NCBI GenBank assembly: GCA_944548615.1 | Contig: OX155961.1 | Span: 13,747,804 to 13,811,803, forward strand | Source: Micropterix aruncella | Lineage: Eukaryota > Arthropoda > Insecta > Lepidoptera > Micropterigidae | Length of the DNA stretch: 64,000 nucleotides | Direction: 5' to 3' | Part shown: piece after piece, positions 37,340-49,180 of the stretch | Position numbering within the stretch: the stretch's first letter is position 1 | Layout of the letters: each line of letters begins with the position of its first letter | Made by a program: the position numbers and the translations under genes | The notes under the pieces: model-generated | The model's database searches: none | The model's input: only the letters and a program-made list of their open reading frames with translations | Told to the model about the DNA's origin: nothing

Positions 37340-38800
37340 TCGCAATATCATGAGAGCAGAGAGATACTGGTGGCGTTTCCCAAAACCTTTGTGCACCCAC
37401 AGCTCCTCAAGCTGTGTAATTGTGGTAATTTGCACTTCTGCTGCTGGTCTGCGAAGTCAGTATCCACAGTCCGTAGCATATTTTTTGTCAAGCCATGAGC
37501 GTCAGTGTCAGATACATGCACCATCATTCATCGTGGTTACGTATCACGTAACTACGAAGAAACGTACGCGTTGTGTCACGTGTGATATTGGTTAGAATAT
37601 TTGGTCCAACTATGTTGCAAACTTCCTTGCCGTTATCAGAGCAAACAATCCTTCCTTAAGCAATTGTTCATCATCCAATTGGCCTAAACTTTAGGTAGCT
37701 TCGTCGTAGCAGTGACCCGTTTTCTTTGAACGTTTTCCTCTGTTAATATTTTTTATGCTTTCGTTGTTATGTTCCAAACCATATTTAATTTTGAAACCCT
37801 GTAAGTTCTTTGCAAAGAAATGGTATACATACTGGTGTACCTATTCTCCAAAGTCTTTCTATGGCCAGAACTCAGTATGTGTACTAATACAGATCCATCT
37901 AGAATTTTCGCTGAGACTTGTGGGGCGTTTGGAACGGTTGCAGTTCCAAAAATACTGGTAATCGATTTTAGTAGGTCTGACCTTTTTCCAGATCGCAATT
38001 TACCCATTGAAGAAAGTGCTAGAGGACTGGCTTGGTTTTCTTGCGCCAAGAATGAATTGAGATCTTCTACTCTGTGCTCACAGGTTGCAAAATAAAGTTT
38101 GCTGAATAGACTGTAGTCATTCTCAAGGCCTCTTATCTTTGCTTTCGTTTTGCTTTCACTCTTTTTTATGTGTTTTAATAACTTGTATATTTATATTGTG
38201 TATATACTTGTTGTATAAGGAGATATTACTAAGTTTGGTTGGATCCAGCAAACTTTTTTAAGAGTTTGTGTGTAATCTTCCTTCACAAATGTTATGTATT
38301 TAAGAGCAATAGCTTTATAAGCTCAATAATTCTTTGCCGCTTTTTCTATCTCGAATACTGCATTTACAACTTCAGTACATAGAAGTCTGGAGACTGTTCG
38401 ACAAAAGGATTTCCTGGTGTATTTATTGTAGCTACCGGTGATTGCAGGTCTAGAATAAAGTTCATATTATTTGCGGCAGTGTCAGAAAGATGGCTGCCGT
38501 GTTCTTCTGTTGCGCTGTTCTCCCAAATACAAAACATCCTGCTCTAAACTGCATACGGTATCTACCAATTCAGGTCCAGCGAGAAGCCAAGTCAGGTTTT
38601 TCAGTCAAACCAATCAATTCTGTGATGTGTAAAATAATATTATGTTGTTTAATGAAGAAGTAATCACAAACTGTTTAGCGCAAAGATGAATGCAAGAGTA
38701 AAAATAGGTCCTACCTACATCTCCTTTTAATATGGCATTCATTTGCTCATGTGCTTGGTCCTTAGCCATCAGCCACCTCATCCCATAGCCAAACTTGCGA
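37340..38800 (-). pseudogene. Decayed gene of an unnamed, widespread metazoan protein family
   Basis: Minus-strand segments in order: MRWLMAKDQAHEQMNAILKG (38780-38715); an intron of about 95 bp (38620-38714, G|GTAGG...CACAG); ELIGLTEKPDLASRW; after a frameshift, PELVDTVCSLEQD; after another, TPGNPFVEQSPDFYVL; then KTKAKIRGLENDYSLFSKLY through DLNSFLAQENQASPLALSS and SAKILDGSVLVHIL (38166-37820); and finally MMVHVSDTDAHGL with LRTVDTD and LEELWVHKGFGKRHQYL (37530-37345). From memory, the same order (DQAHEQ-x-NA-x2-KGD, GLTE-P, NPF-x-E, DLxxFxxxENQ, DG-x2-HxL, EADTR-x2-H, VDTD, LW-x3-G-G-K) occurs in many unannotated invertebrate and fish proteins. Function is unknown. At least three frameshifts or stops make it a pseudogene. 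Confidence 0.7.
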
Positions 38801-38888
38801 TAGCTTTTTCGATCCAGAAATTACACATTTTCATAATGCTTTAATAATTCTCCGCACGGCAGACAAATTCTTTTACTGTTTACTACTG

Positions 38889-38926
38889 AACTGAGTGGGT
38901 CGACCAAAAGGTCCACCCACTCAGTT
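38889..38926. repeat. 17-bp-stem palindrome at the inner edge of the right arm
   Basis: AACTGAGTGGGTCGACC and GGTCCACCCACTCAGTT are separated by AAAA, with one mismatch. It sits exactly where arm homology ends. Confidence 0.85.
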
Positions 38927-39849
38927 AGGTACGGTGTGTGAATGATGAATTATTTTTATTAAATAGAAAAAAGCAATAATAATATAATTATCATACTAAT
39001 TATTACTATTGTACTTGTTATTTTTAACACACAAACCTATCGCAGAAACTAAATAATCCTATAAGTACTTATCTAACTTTGCTCGATGCCCGTATCTACT
39101 TAGGCGTAATGCACCGGTCTGCCGTGCGATGAATTATATTTTTTTCACTCACTTTTTACTATGATAAGTCTAATAAAATATATACTGGTGTAATTAAGAT
39201 AAGTGTGACTTTCTGAATATATTTTTTAAATACCGATAACTCTTATGGTTAAAAAGTAAACTTTGAATAAGTAAAAAAAGATGTGAATGATTTTTGGATG
39301 TTACCAATTATTTCATATTTTTTCTATGGACCGGTATTTTTTTTCTTCCACAAATGAATTCGTTATCATTGAGTTACCCGAAAATGATATTCCACTTGCC
39401 CTAGTACCTATATTCCGAGAGATATAGGGCTCAAAGTGACGCGCGGCAGAATCAAATTTCCACCCCCTCCCCCCGCCACCCGCGGGGTGGCCCCCGATGG
39501 CTCCCGGTTTAAATCCACTCAGGACCACCTAAGGAACAATTGTGCCAAGTATGAGCCTTTAATCACAAAATGCAGGGTTCCCATACAAACTGTTGCACTA
39601 AATCCCCAGCTAATACGCTAGAGCGGAGTTTGAGATGACCGGTTGTTCACTTTTCCGCATTAAAACTGCGCGCCAAGGTCAAATCTTACACCACACGAAA
39701 TATGCTCGAATTTATTCGGACGAGTATAAGTTCAACAGATAGTATTTATCGACGATCGTTCGTTTCGTATTCCGCTCTAACGTATTGCTCTGTCTCGTTC
39801 GCTTGGACTAATTTTAGTTTTAGTTCACAAAGAAACGCAATCGGGCCCA
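38924..39849 (-). repeat. Right inverted arm
   Basis: It mirrors 35787-36529 and has the fuller version, with about 140 bp more near 39620-39760. A C-rich tract at 39461-39481 mirrors the G-rich tract of the left arm. ORF 39313-39528 (-) mirrors 35928-36143. Confidence 0.8.
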
Positions 39850-39976
39850 TTATGTGTATATTTTTGCATAACGTGCCTAGTTGAGGATATTTTTTTATAA
39901 TTATTTATTTTTTGTGTTTACCCATGTATATGGATTTTTTTCTGGATTTTATTTTGAAAATATATTTACCGTTTAA

Positions 39977-40823
39977 GAGGGTATTCTAGTCTAGAGGCTT
40001 AAATTTTATGCGTTTTTCCAAGAAGGATTAAAAAAAAACATTTTTACAATCCATTTTTTACAAAATGTTCACTGACGTTTCAAGAATACAAAAAAAAATA
40101 CCAACCAAAAAAAAACAACAATTCAAAGAGTTAAAGGCTAGTGAAGTGGGTACTAAATAAAGATTCGTCCTGGTTGACATGTTTGCAACCCTTGTAGTGT
40201 TATGAAACAAAGAAAAAAATCTTGATTAGTAAGGACTCCGCTATGGCCCGGACCTTAAAAATAAAAATATTCTTTTTTCCGCAAAATGACGACGATTTCA
40301 AAAAAAAAATCATTTTGCCACTGTTTTTTTCATTTTATTTTAATGGTATTTTTTTATCCATGGTCCCAGACACAGAGGGATAGGCAAAGATGATTTTCAC
40401 CAAATTTCAAAGAAATCGTTTAAGTAGATCTTGAGATATCATGTCAACTAATTCGAAAAAAGTAGTTTCGAGAAAAAAGCGTTTTAAGTTTGAGACAAAG
40501 TTTCAGGAGCGTAACTCTACTAATTGTACTTAATTCTCACATTTGGTTCTACTTCAAAATTAACAATTTCTGAAGTTGTTATACCTAAACGAGCTGTTAT
40601 AGCTTCATAATTATGAAGTCGTGGATTACATTATAGTACATGGGTCTATTGATCGATTCGATCCGGCACGATCAGTTTATTTGCCACGTCACAAAAGTCG
40701 CTATAACTCTGAAAATAATTAGAATTGTGCAAAATCCCTCTGAGGACATATTCTTAAAGGTCTAAACTTTAAAACTATGCAAAGAAAAAACTATTATTTC
40801 AGATTCCTAGACATGAATACCCC
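39977..40823 (-). mobile_element. TTAA-flanked MITE, copy 2
   Basis: An 847-bp element between TTAA at 39973-39976 and TTAA at 40824-40827, ends GAGGGTATTCTAGTCTAG and CTAGACATGAATACCC. It is the inverse of 10926-11725. Both termini are preserved better than in copy 1. Confidence 0.85.
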
Positions 40824-40827
40824 TTAA

Positions 40828-41215
40828 AGCCGACTATAGTCAACGCCACAGTCGCTTTGATAACTGTAATTTAGAACCTACCAAATATGTGATCGTATGT
40901 AATATTACCTTCTCCTATTTGTAAGTAGATACATTCAACTACATATTAGTGTTCATGATGTTTAATATTAATATAGGCAAAATCAATTCGGTTGTATTTT
41001 TTATAATTATCTGAAACCTCAGAACTCCATCGTTTATGAACCGATTTGGAAAATTAATTTTTTATTTGAATGGATATACTTCCAAATTAGTCCCGTTTCG
41101 ATCAAAATCCTGTTTTGATTATAGGATCCATGAGGAATTGAGGGTACTCCTCAAATATTATTATATGAAGTTCAGAGGGTACTCCTCAAATATTAACGCA
41201 TTTTTGTTCAGTTCT
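40828..41215. other. AT-rich spacer
   Basis: It contains a direct duplication 'gggtactcctcaaatatta' at about 41143 and 41179. No gene is recognised. Confidence 0.45.
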
Positions 41216-41440
41216 GATGACAATACATTTTTTATGGTAAGCATGACCTGATTTTTCATGTTGGCTCCCAACGAGGGGTCTCCTAAATGGTCAACAGGAC
41301 ATGAAATTTGGTATACGCATTCAGTTATGATAGCCCGTTCTAAGTTTTACCATGACACTGCTGCCGCACCCAGGGTTAGCTCCCTACGAGGGGATAACGC
41401 CAACAGCACAAACACGAAATTTTGCATAATGACAGCCCAG
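41205..41440 (+). repeat. Copy of the 119-bp repeat family
   Basis: 'tctgatgacaatacattttt' and 'atggtaagcatgacctga' match 7040-7085. The following 'gatagcccgttctaa' (41329), 'gcacccagggtt' and 'cgagggga' match the units at 8424-8661. Confidence 0.7.
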
Positions 41441-41780
41441 ACAATCCCCCTTACGCACCAAACCTCTTGACCCTCCAACTCCCCCTCGCCCCCCCCCCCC
41501 CCCCAACTCCAGCCCTCCCCCTCTCCGACTCCTTCCGCCCCTTCCCCCAACCTTCCCCCAACTCTCCCCCTCTCCCTCTCTCCCCTTCTCCCCCCAAACC
41601 CCCCTATTCCTACCTCCCCCTTTCCAACCCTCCCTATCTCTCCCCCTTATCCCTCAACCCTCTCTCCCTACCCTCCCCCAAACTCAGCCCCCCTCCCAAC
41701 TACTCCCTCCTCCCGTCCACCCTTCACCTCGTCCCACCTCAATTTCCCCCCGCCTCCACCCCTGTGCGGAAAACCAGCAG
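41440..41780. repeat. C-rich low-complexity tract
   Basis: About 340 bp of CCCTCC/CCTCTC on the plus strand, including a 16-nt C run near 41489-41504. The proline-rich ORF (41422-41784) and the glycine-rich minus ORF are products of this composition. Confidence 0.95.
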
Positions 41781-41784
41781 ATGA

Positions 41785-42454
41785 GCAAGCAATCCAGCAC
41801 TATCATTTTTTATCTTTTGATGACTTTTCATTTTTCTCTTTTGATAACATATCTACAGACTGCGGGCTTTTTTAGACAATATAAAACCATGTTTTTACAC
41901 CTAGCCGTTCTCTCAATTTGGTGGCTACAGGCAAAACACGTTAAAAAAAATCTCTCTTGAGTTTTTTTTTTATTTTGCTCTCAATATGGCATTTACAGGA
42001 AAAACACCTTTCAAATTATTATATAGATTAGGCATTGCGAGAAAATAAATAGGGGCCATTTTAAAAAATCGCAACTCTTGTTAGGTTGAATGTCGCTTTC
42101 AAATACATTTTTAACATACGACTTTCCCGAATTTATATACATATATAAGGCGATATATTCAACAAAATTTCGACTGTATGATTCTGTTAAATGAACATTG
42201 CAGGTTCTGTTCAATGAACCTTTCTCTAACTTGTACCATGATCCAATTGCTATGACTTAGGACGCAACATTAAGTCATGTCAAAAGTTGATAATGTTGTG
42301 GTTAAAATCGGTCCAACGAAATAGTCATATTTCAATCTCTAAATATTTGACTTAAAATTCAAAATTTGATACACCGAAGCTTTGCTGGGTCAAAACCACA
42401 TTTTAGTTGAAATATCTCATAGGTATACAGGCTACGCTAATAATTAATTTCCGC
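41785..42454. other. AT-rich spacer
   Basis: Nothing recognised. ORF 42011-42214 (-) has no family resemblance. Confidence 0.5.
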
Positions 42455-42605
42455 CAAACAATAATTAAATATTAACGCCATCTGCTGAAGCTTGGCCCAA
42501 CCCTGCCCTTAGGCGAGAAACAAGTCGCGCTACCCGAAGCACCGTAATGGAACCAACCTGGTTCTTCCGCCGGCCGAGGGAGGGTGCTCATCGATTTTAT
42601 TTATG
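42455..42605 (-). repeat. Family B fragment (inverted)
   Basis: Read on the minus strand it matches 55240-55370 and 59205-59350 ('atcgatgagcaccctc', 'ggccggcgga', 'ttgggccaagctt'). Confidence 0.65.
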
Positions 42606-43490
42606 AAAATAATATTCAGATGAAATCCGTTCTCGATTGCTTGCCAGGAAAGGGGGTGACGTTAAACAAAAATAAACATGTACGAGACAGCGATATATCA
42701 TATATTATCAAACACCAAGACTTTAAAATCAATGTAGCTACAAGTAGTATTATTATATGTTAAATACAGTAATTTTGTAGTATTAATAAATAACGTGGCA
42801 TTCCTAAATAACGTAACATTTTAATAAAAATAAAATTATTTTTTTTGGCCCTCGCGTATCTATATTTATATGACCTTCATAAATCTAAAATAATGAAAGA
42901 GCAGTCGAAATGATAGAAAGTAGACAGACGAAAGCGCTTCTCTGTTTTCTGTTATTAAATTTAAATGAATGAGGCGATGAGTATTCCTTAATATTAATTG
43001 CCTCTTCAGAGCTTCCTTCTACATGGACTAAGAGCCGTTGGTAGTATACTCAACTTTATCATGGACGTATCATAAAAATAGCAAATGAGCCGATAATGCA
43101 ATAAAGTGGATAGCCAGTTCAAGTCGAGAGAATTAGCGAATACTAATCAGCAGATTTTTTTGCCTGGTATTTTTAACACTACGATATTAGGATTTTTCTC
43201 CTATCCCTATCTTTGAATATATGACAGAAACAATATATAAATAAAATAATAGTTTAAAAACTAAAAATACGATTTTGTAAGTACTGGCATTAAAAAACAA
43301 AAAAAAACGGTTGTGTCACCCCAAGACTTTCCTGTCAAGTAGCCAGGAACTTAATTCATTTGAATATTAATATCATTATAATAATTGCCGAATATAGTTT
43401 TAAGCTGGTTAAAAGTCATGTAAATGCGTTCAGATAACCTCTCAGCATTGTAAAGGTGTCATTTGAATCAATTTGGCTTATATTAATTTT
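42606..43490. other. Spacer with a family B head
   Basis: 43308-43360 repeats the family B head ('tcaccccaagactttcctgt', 'caagtagccagg'). The remainder is AT-rich and not recognised. Confidence 0.45.
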
Positions 43491-44490
43491 TTGTCCTAAA
43501 ATTTTGTCGTATAAAGGTTTACTCAGCTTTTCTTATATAACTAGCGAGTAATGACTTCTCGACATTGCTCTATAGGCGTTTATTCAGCTATGTTATACAG
43601 CGTTTTAGCTATATAAACATTTTAGTCGAAAAAGGGTGGTATAATAGCTATAAAGCATACTAATTTATAATCATTTTATAACAGCTGTGTAGTAGTCGTA
43701 TAAATAACCTTTATAGAACAAACAAAACTAAGACTACTACATTACCCTTACTCCACAAAAGGCTGTATATTGGTTACAAGACCCATATTATACAGCTTAT
43801 ATTGAAGTGCAGTAATTGATTTACAAATAGTTAAAGCAGTAAAGTTGTTACTGAGCCCCTCATTTATGCAGCTTTTAGTTTTATAAAGGTTATATTATAG
43901 TTGCAGATGCCATATTTCTTTTGTGAATATTTATAACCTAACTTTTTTGTATTTTAATTTTTGTATTATATTTTTATATTTTGTATATTATTTTGTATAT
44001 AATTTTTGTATTATAATTTTAAGTGATAAAATACAGGTATTATAGGTAAATTCTATTTCAAAAAGTGTGTGAACCATACCCAGAAAATGTTCTTTTTTAC
44101 TGCGAAAAACAAATGATTTTCAAAAAAAAATAAACCCTAATTATGAATTGAAATTGAGTTAAAATATTAATCCTTTAAAGGTGCGTTAAAATTTTCTTGG
44201 ACATGTTACTTAACATGGTCGATGAAATGATGTCCGCAAGATAATTTGGTGTATTAAACAACAATACAATCGTTTTAAAGTCAATAAAATATATTAGTAG
44301 CCATTAGGATTTCTACCGCTATTCAGCCACTATTCAGCTAAAAGCCGTATAAAATGCGCCTAATCTGGTAATATAGACATTATATAGACGTTTATATGAC
44401 TGCTATATTACTAGCTCTTGTGACTAAAAGCTGTAGCGAAAACGTTGCCGTGACCTTTATATAGGCAATTTGTGCTATTTGGGGAGTCGC
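43490..44490. repeat. Region with repeated TATA-AGC/GCT-TATA motifs
   Basis: Variants of TATACAGC and its complement GCTGTATA (also GCTATATA, GCCGTATA) recur in both orientations at least seven times, mostly at 43540-43900 and 44320-44480. Paired clusters at both sides suggest subterminal motifs of a non-autonomous transposon, but I could not fix its ends. Confidence 0.4.
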
Positions 44491-44748
44491 AAAGTTTTGG
44501 AACGTAACGTTTACAGAGATAGCACAAGCTAGCATAGTTCTACCTAAGCAAGGGCACTGGCAAGCCAGGGGCTCCCTCGCTCCCTTCTTGCTAGTTGTCG
44601 AAGAATTAATCCTTTTTTATGACTGGTTACCACTAGGGGTCAATCGAGATAACCTGTACCTAGTGTAACCAATTACATCCAGTGGACCTATTTCCGCGCA
44701 TTCGTTATCAGCGTCGGGTGGCTAACAGGCTGTTTTAAAAGTCGATGA

Positions 44749-45315
44749 TATAAGGTTTACATCTTCCAGACTTTTATCCTTGGATATGTTTTCAAAGAAC
44801 TGAGGAATATTCTGGATTCCAAAACACTAAAAACTGTTTATTATGCTTTATGTGAATCGCTTATTACTTACGGCATAATTGGATGGGATGGATGTGGTAA
44901 AACCCTGCTAGAGCCATTGCAAGTTGCGCAGAAATTTATATTAAAAATTATTCTACGTAGACCATATCGCCATCCCACTAATGAACGTTATAAAGAAGCT
45001 AAAGTCCTTGAGTGTAGGAAACTTTTTCTAAAAACTTCCCTCATATGGATATTTTTGGACAATACCTCAAATTTAGGAATAATTCAGAACCGAAGACCAA
45101 CGAGACAAGTTATAGAAAATAGCTTAATAATACCCAGAATGAAAACATCATTTGAAAAAAGACATTACTCTTTCATTGCACCGAGATTTTACAATCTGAT
45201 CAATATGGAAATAAAAATTAATTTGACACTTAGGGAATTCAAAAATAAATTAAAGAAATGGTTATCGAATCATGACAGACTAACCATACATCAAATGTTA
45301 GAAATAATAGTTTAA
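44749..45315 (+). pseudogene. Non-LTR retrotransposon ORF2 C-terminus, 188 codons open
   Basis: The frame is open from 44749 to TAA 45313-45315. It reads KTLKTVYYALCESLITYGII, then LLEPLQVAQKFILKIILRR, RHPTNERYKEAKVLECRKLF, and at the end FYNLINMEIK...LREFKNKLKKWL. This is the typical tail of CR1/Jockey-like ORF2 proteins ('YYALxxSxLxYGIxxWG ... LxxxQxxxIKxIxxxxxxxPT'). The RT active site (YADD-type) is not present upstream, so this is a 5'-truncated insertion, but the lack of stops suggests it is relatively young. The sequence after it (to about 45735) ends in CAAT repeats, likely the element's 3' end. Confidence 0.8.
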
Positions 45316-47600
<2,285 letters not shown>

Positions 47601-47608
47601 AATTTAGT

Positions 47609-47655
47609 CTACCCTGGAAAAAGGCGGTTGCAAAACCGCCGAAACGTCGGGTGCT
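47609..47655 (+). other. Conserved-looking hairpin with GAAAC, hammerhead-like
   Basis: GGCGGT (47623-47628) pairs with ACCGCC (47635-47640), followed by GAAAC; an outer ACCC (47611-47614) can pair with GGGT (47649-47652). Stem, GAAA and second stem resemble a hammerhead ribozyme as carried by Penelope-like elements, but the expected CUGANGA is CTGGAAAAA, so it would be inactive or something else. 47700-48058 beyond it is AT-rich and empty. Confidence 0.35.
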
Positions 47656-48058
47656 ACAAAGTTCACGCCGTAAATTCATAAAAAAAATACTCCTAATTTG
47701 CAATAATCATAGGTTAGTTTACTCAAATCACAAGGATAATGATGATGATGACCGATAATGAAAAAATACCTTATTCCCAGCAAATCGCTATCGAGCCAAT
47801 GTAATATTGATATTTTTTTATAAACTTTTTTCTGACGATTTTTATCGTTATTTGTCTTGATAGTAAAATACCTAATAAGTATATTATTTATTATTATAGT
47901 GACTTAATAATAAAATAAAAAATCTAAATGAGAAAGTTTTGTTGGGTCACCCTACGCAAGTTCACGGCTCCAGATATAATAATCGACCTGTACTCGCATT
48001 TACATATTTTTTCCTATATTCACTCATCGAACTAAAATTGGATTAAAAATTTGTTATT

Positions 48059-48285
48059 TGGGTTCGACTGCGTTTCTTCGTGAACTAATATCAGAAAATA
48101 GTTTTTGCGAAGGAGACAGAGAAGTGCGTTAGATCGGAATGTAAAATGAACGATCGTATCTTTTCCCGCACAAAAACTACCTGCCGAACATAAGCAATCT
48201 AATTTAAGTTAAAAACATATCGTCCGGTCTTATATTATGGCGCTTTATGTTCGTTTTAGTTCATGAAGAAACGCAATCGGGCTCA
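48059..48285. mobile_element. 227-bp MITE of the long-armed element family
   Basis: Ends TGGGTTCGACTGCGTTTCTT and, inverted, TGAGCCCGATTGCGTTTCTT. The left 100 bp match the outer part of the right arm at 39849 ('gagacagag', 'cgttaga-cggaat', 'gaacgatcgt'). TTAT lies near both ends. It is best read as a deletion derivative mobilised by the same transposase. Confidence 0.8.
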
Positions 48286-48793
48286 TTATCACATTGTAAT
48301 TTAATTGTGAGAAATATATTTTTGTCTTGCTACGCTGAAGCGTCGAAAACAACACGAAATTAATTATGCTGATGGATGTTTTTGTCACGTAGATTCTCCG
48401 GTGTTCTCAAAGAGTATTTTATATTTAAAACGTTTTAAATTACGTATTCTTTTATGCTTTTATTATTTGTCTTCTTTTTCTTTATCGAATACTTGATTGT
48501 GCTTGATTGGCGTTGCGCAAAATTCCCTCACTCATTTGAGACAGGCCTCACTCGTCCGAATAAAAATTTCCTTACTGACTTTAAAAAAAATACATCTCTG
48601 TGCAAATATTCATCTTATTTTAGCTTCAAGGCGAGAGACAATTTACGTTATTGGAAGACCCTTGATAAAAATGCCTACCTGCCACTCACTATTACGTATT
48701 CGCACAAATTAGCCCGTAATTATAATTGATGGCGGCAAGAGCTGCTAAGTGCAAACGCTACATTTCGCTTTAAGGAAGTAGAGGTATAATTAA
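48286..48793. other. Spacer
   Basis: An ORF at 48454-48729 with a hydrophobic start is AT-rich and unrecognised; I do not support it. Confidence 0.4.
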
Positions 48794-49180
48794 ATAAATA
48801 TTTGCCCTGCTCTCACTGGACGGTGTTTGAATATCACGGAAAATACATCGCATATGAAGTTTGCAGAGAATAATGATATTACCGTAGAGATGCTCGAGGA
48901 ACTTCAGGAAATGCCATTTATACATAAAACCAGTCTCAATGACGCTTTCAACAAGTGCTTTGCAATTACCTTGATGATGGCTGACTCAGGGTTAGTTTCT
49001 GCTGGATTCCTTGTCACTGGGACCATGGCTGAGGTTGTTGATGCTGAGGAAGATACCCATCATCCCAGGCTGGGACTGGGAGTATTCCCGTATGACAGCA
49101 GACTGGATCACATCGCTATAAATTATCTTAAAGGTAGACCCACAGTGGCTGATGCGGTAATATTACACAAAATAAGCTAG
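48794..49180 (+). CDS. Unrecognised ORF, possibly an old viral or transposon fragment
   Basis: A 129-codon frame opens after TAA at 48791-48793, with the first in-frame ATG at 48854, and ends with TAG at 49178-49180. Composition is more balanced than the surroundings and the protein looks globular. It starts with an acidic stretch (ITVEMLEELQEMP), then a segment with AFNKCFAITLMMADSG, GFLVTGTMAEVVDAEED and LDHIAINYLKGRPTVADAV. No low-complexity bias, transmembrane helix or known motif is visible. I do not recognise the family. It could be an endogenous viral element, a transposon protein fragment or an exon of a host gene. There is no polyadenylation signal or neighbour that decides. Confidence 0.35.
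   Translation: MNICPALTGRCLNITENTSHMKFAENNDITVEMLEELQEMPFIHKTSLNDAFNKCFAITLMMADSGLVSAGFLVTGTMAEVVDAEEDTHHPRLGLGVFPYDSRLDHIAINYLKGRPTVADAVILHKIS

Larger units (their letters stand above)
35787..39849 (-). mobile_element. Long-armed DNA transposon, ~4.06 kb
   Basis: The left arm (35787-36529) is the reverse complement of the right arm (38924-39849). Both start TGGGC(T/C)CGATTG followed by '(c/t)gtgaactaaaa'. The left arm lacks about 140 bp present in the right. TTAT occurs next to both ends, but with a 2-base offset on the left, so the target duplication is unsettled. The 2.4-kb interior carries a decayed spliced gene on the minus strand. A 227-bp element at 48059 shares the first 100 bp of the arm. 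I cannot place it in a named superfamily. Confidence 0.8.

Noticed and set aside
37350..38095. Plus-strand ORFs of 81, 68 and 91 codons
   Set aside because: They are shadows of the minus-strand pseudogene in the long-armed element.
41347..41784. Proline-rich and glycine-rich ORFs
   Set aside because: They come from a CCCTCC low-complexity tract; stop codons are simply absent from such sequence.
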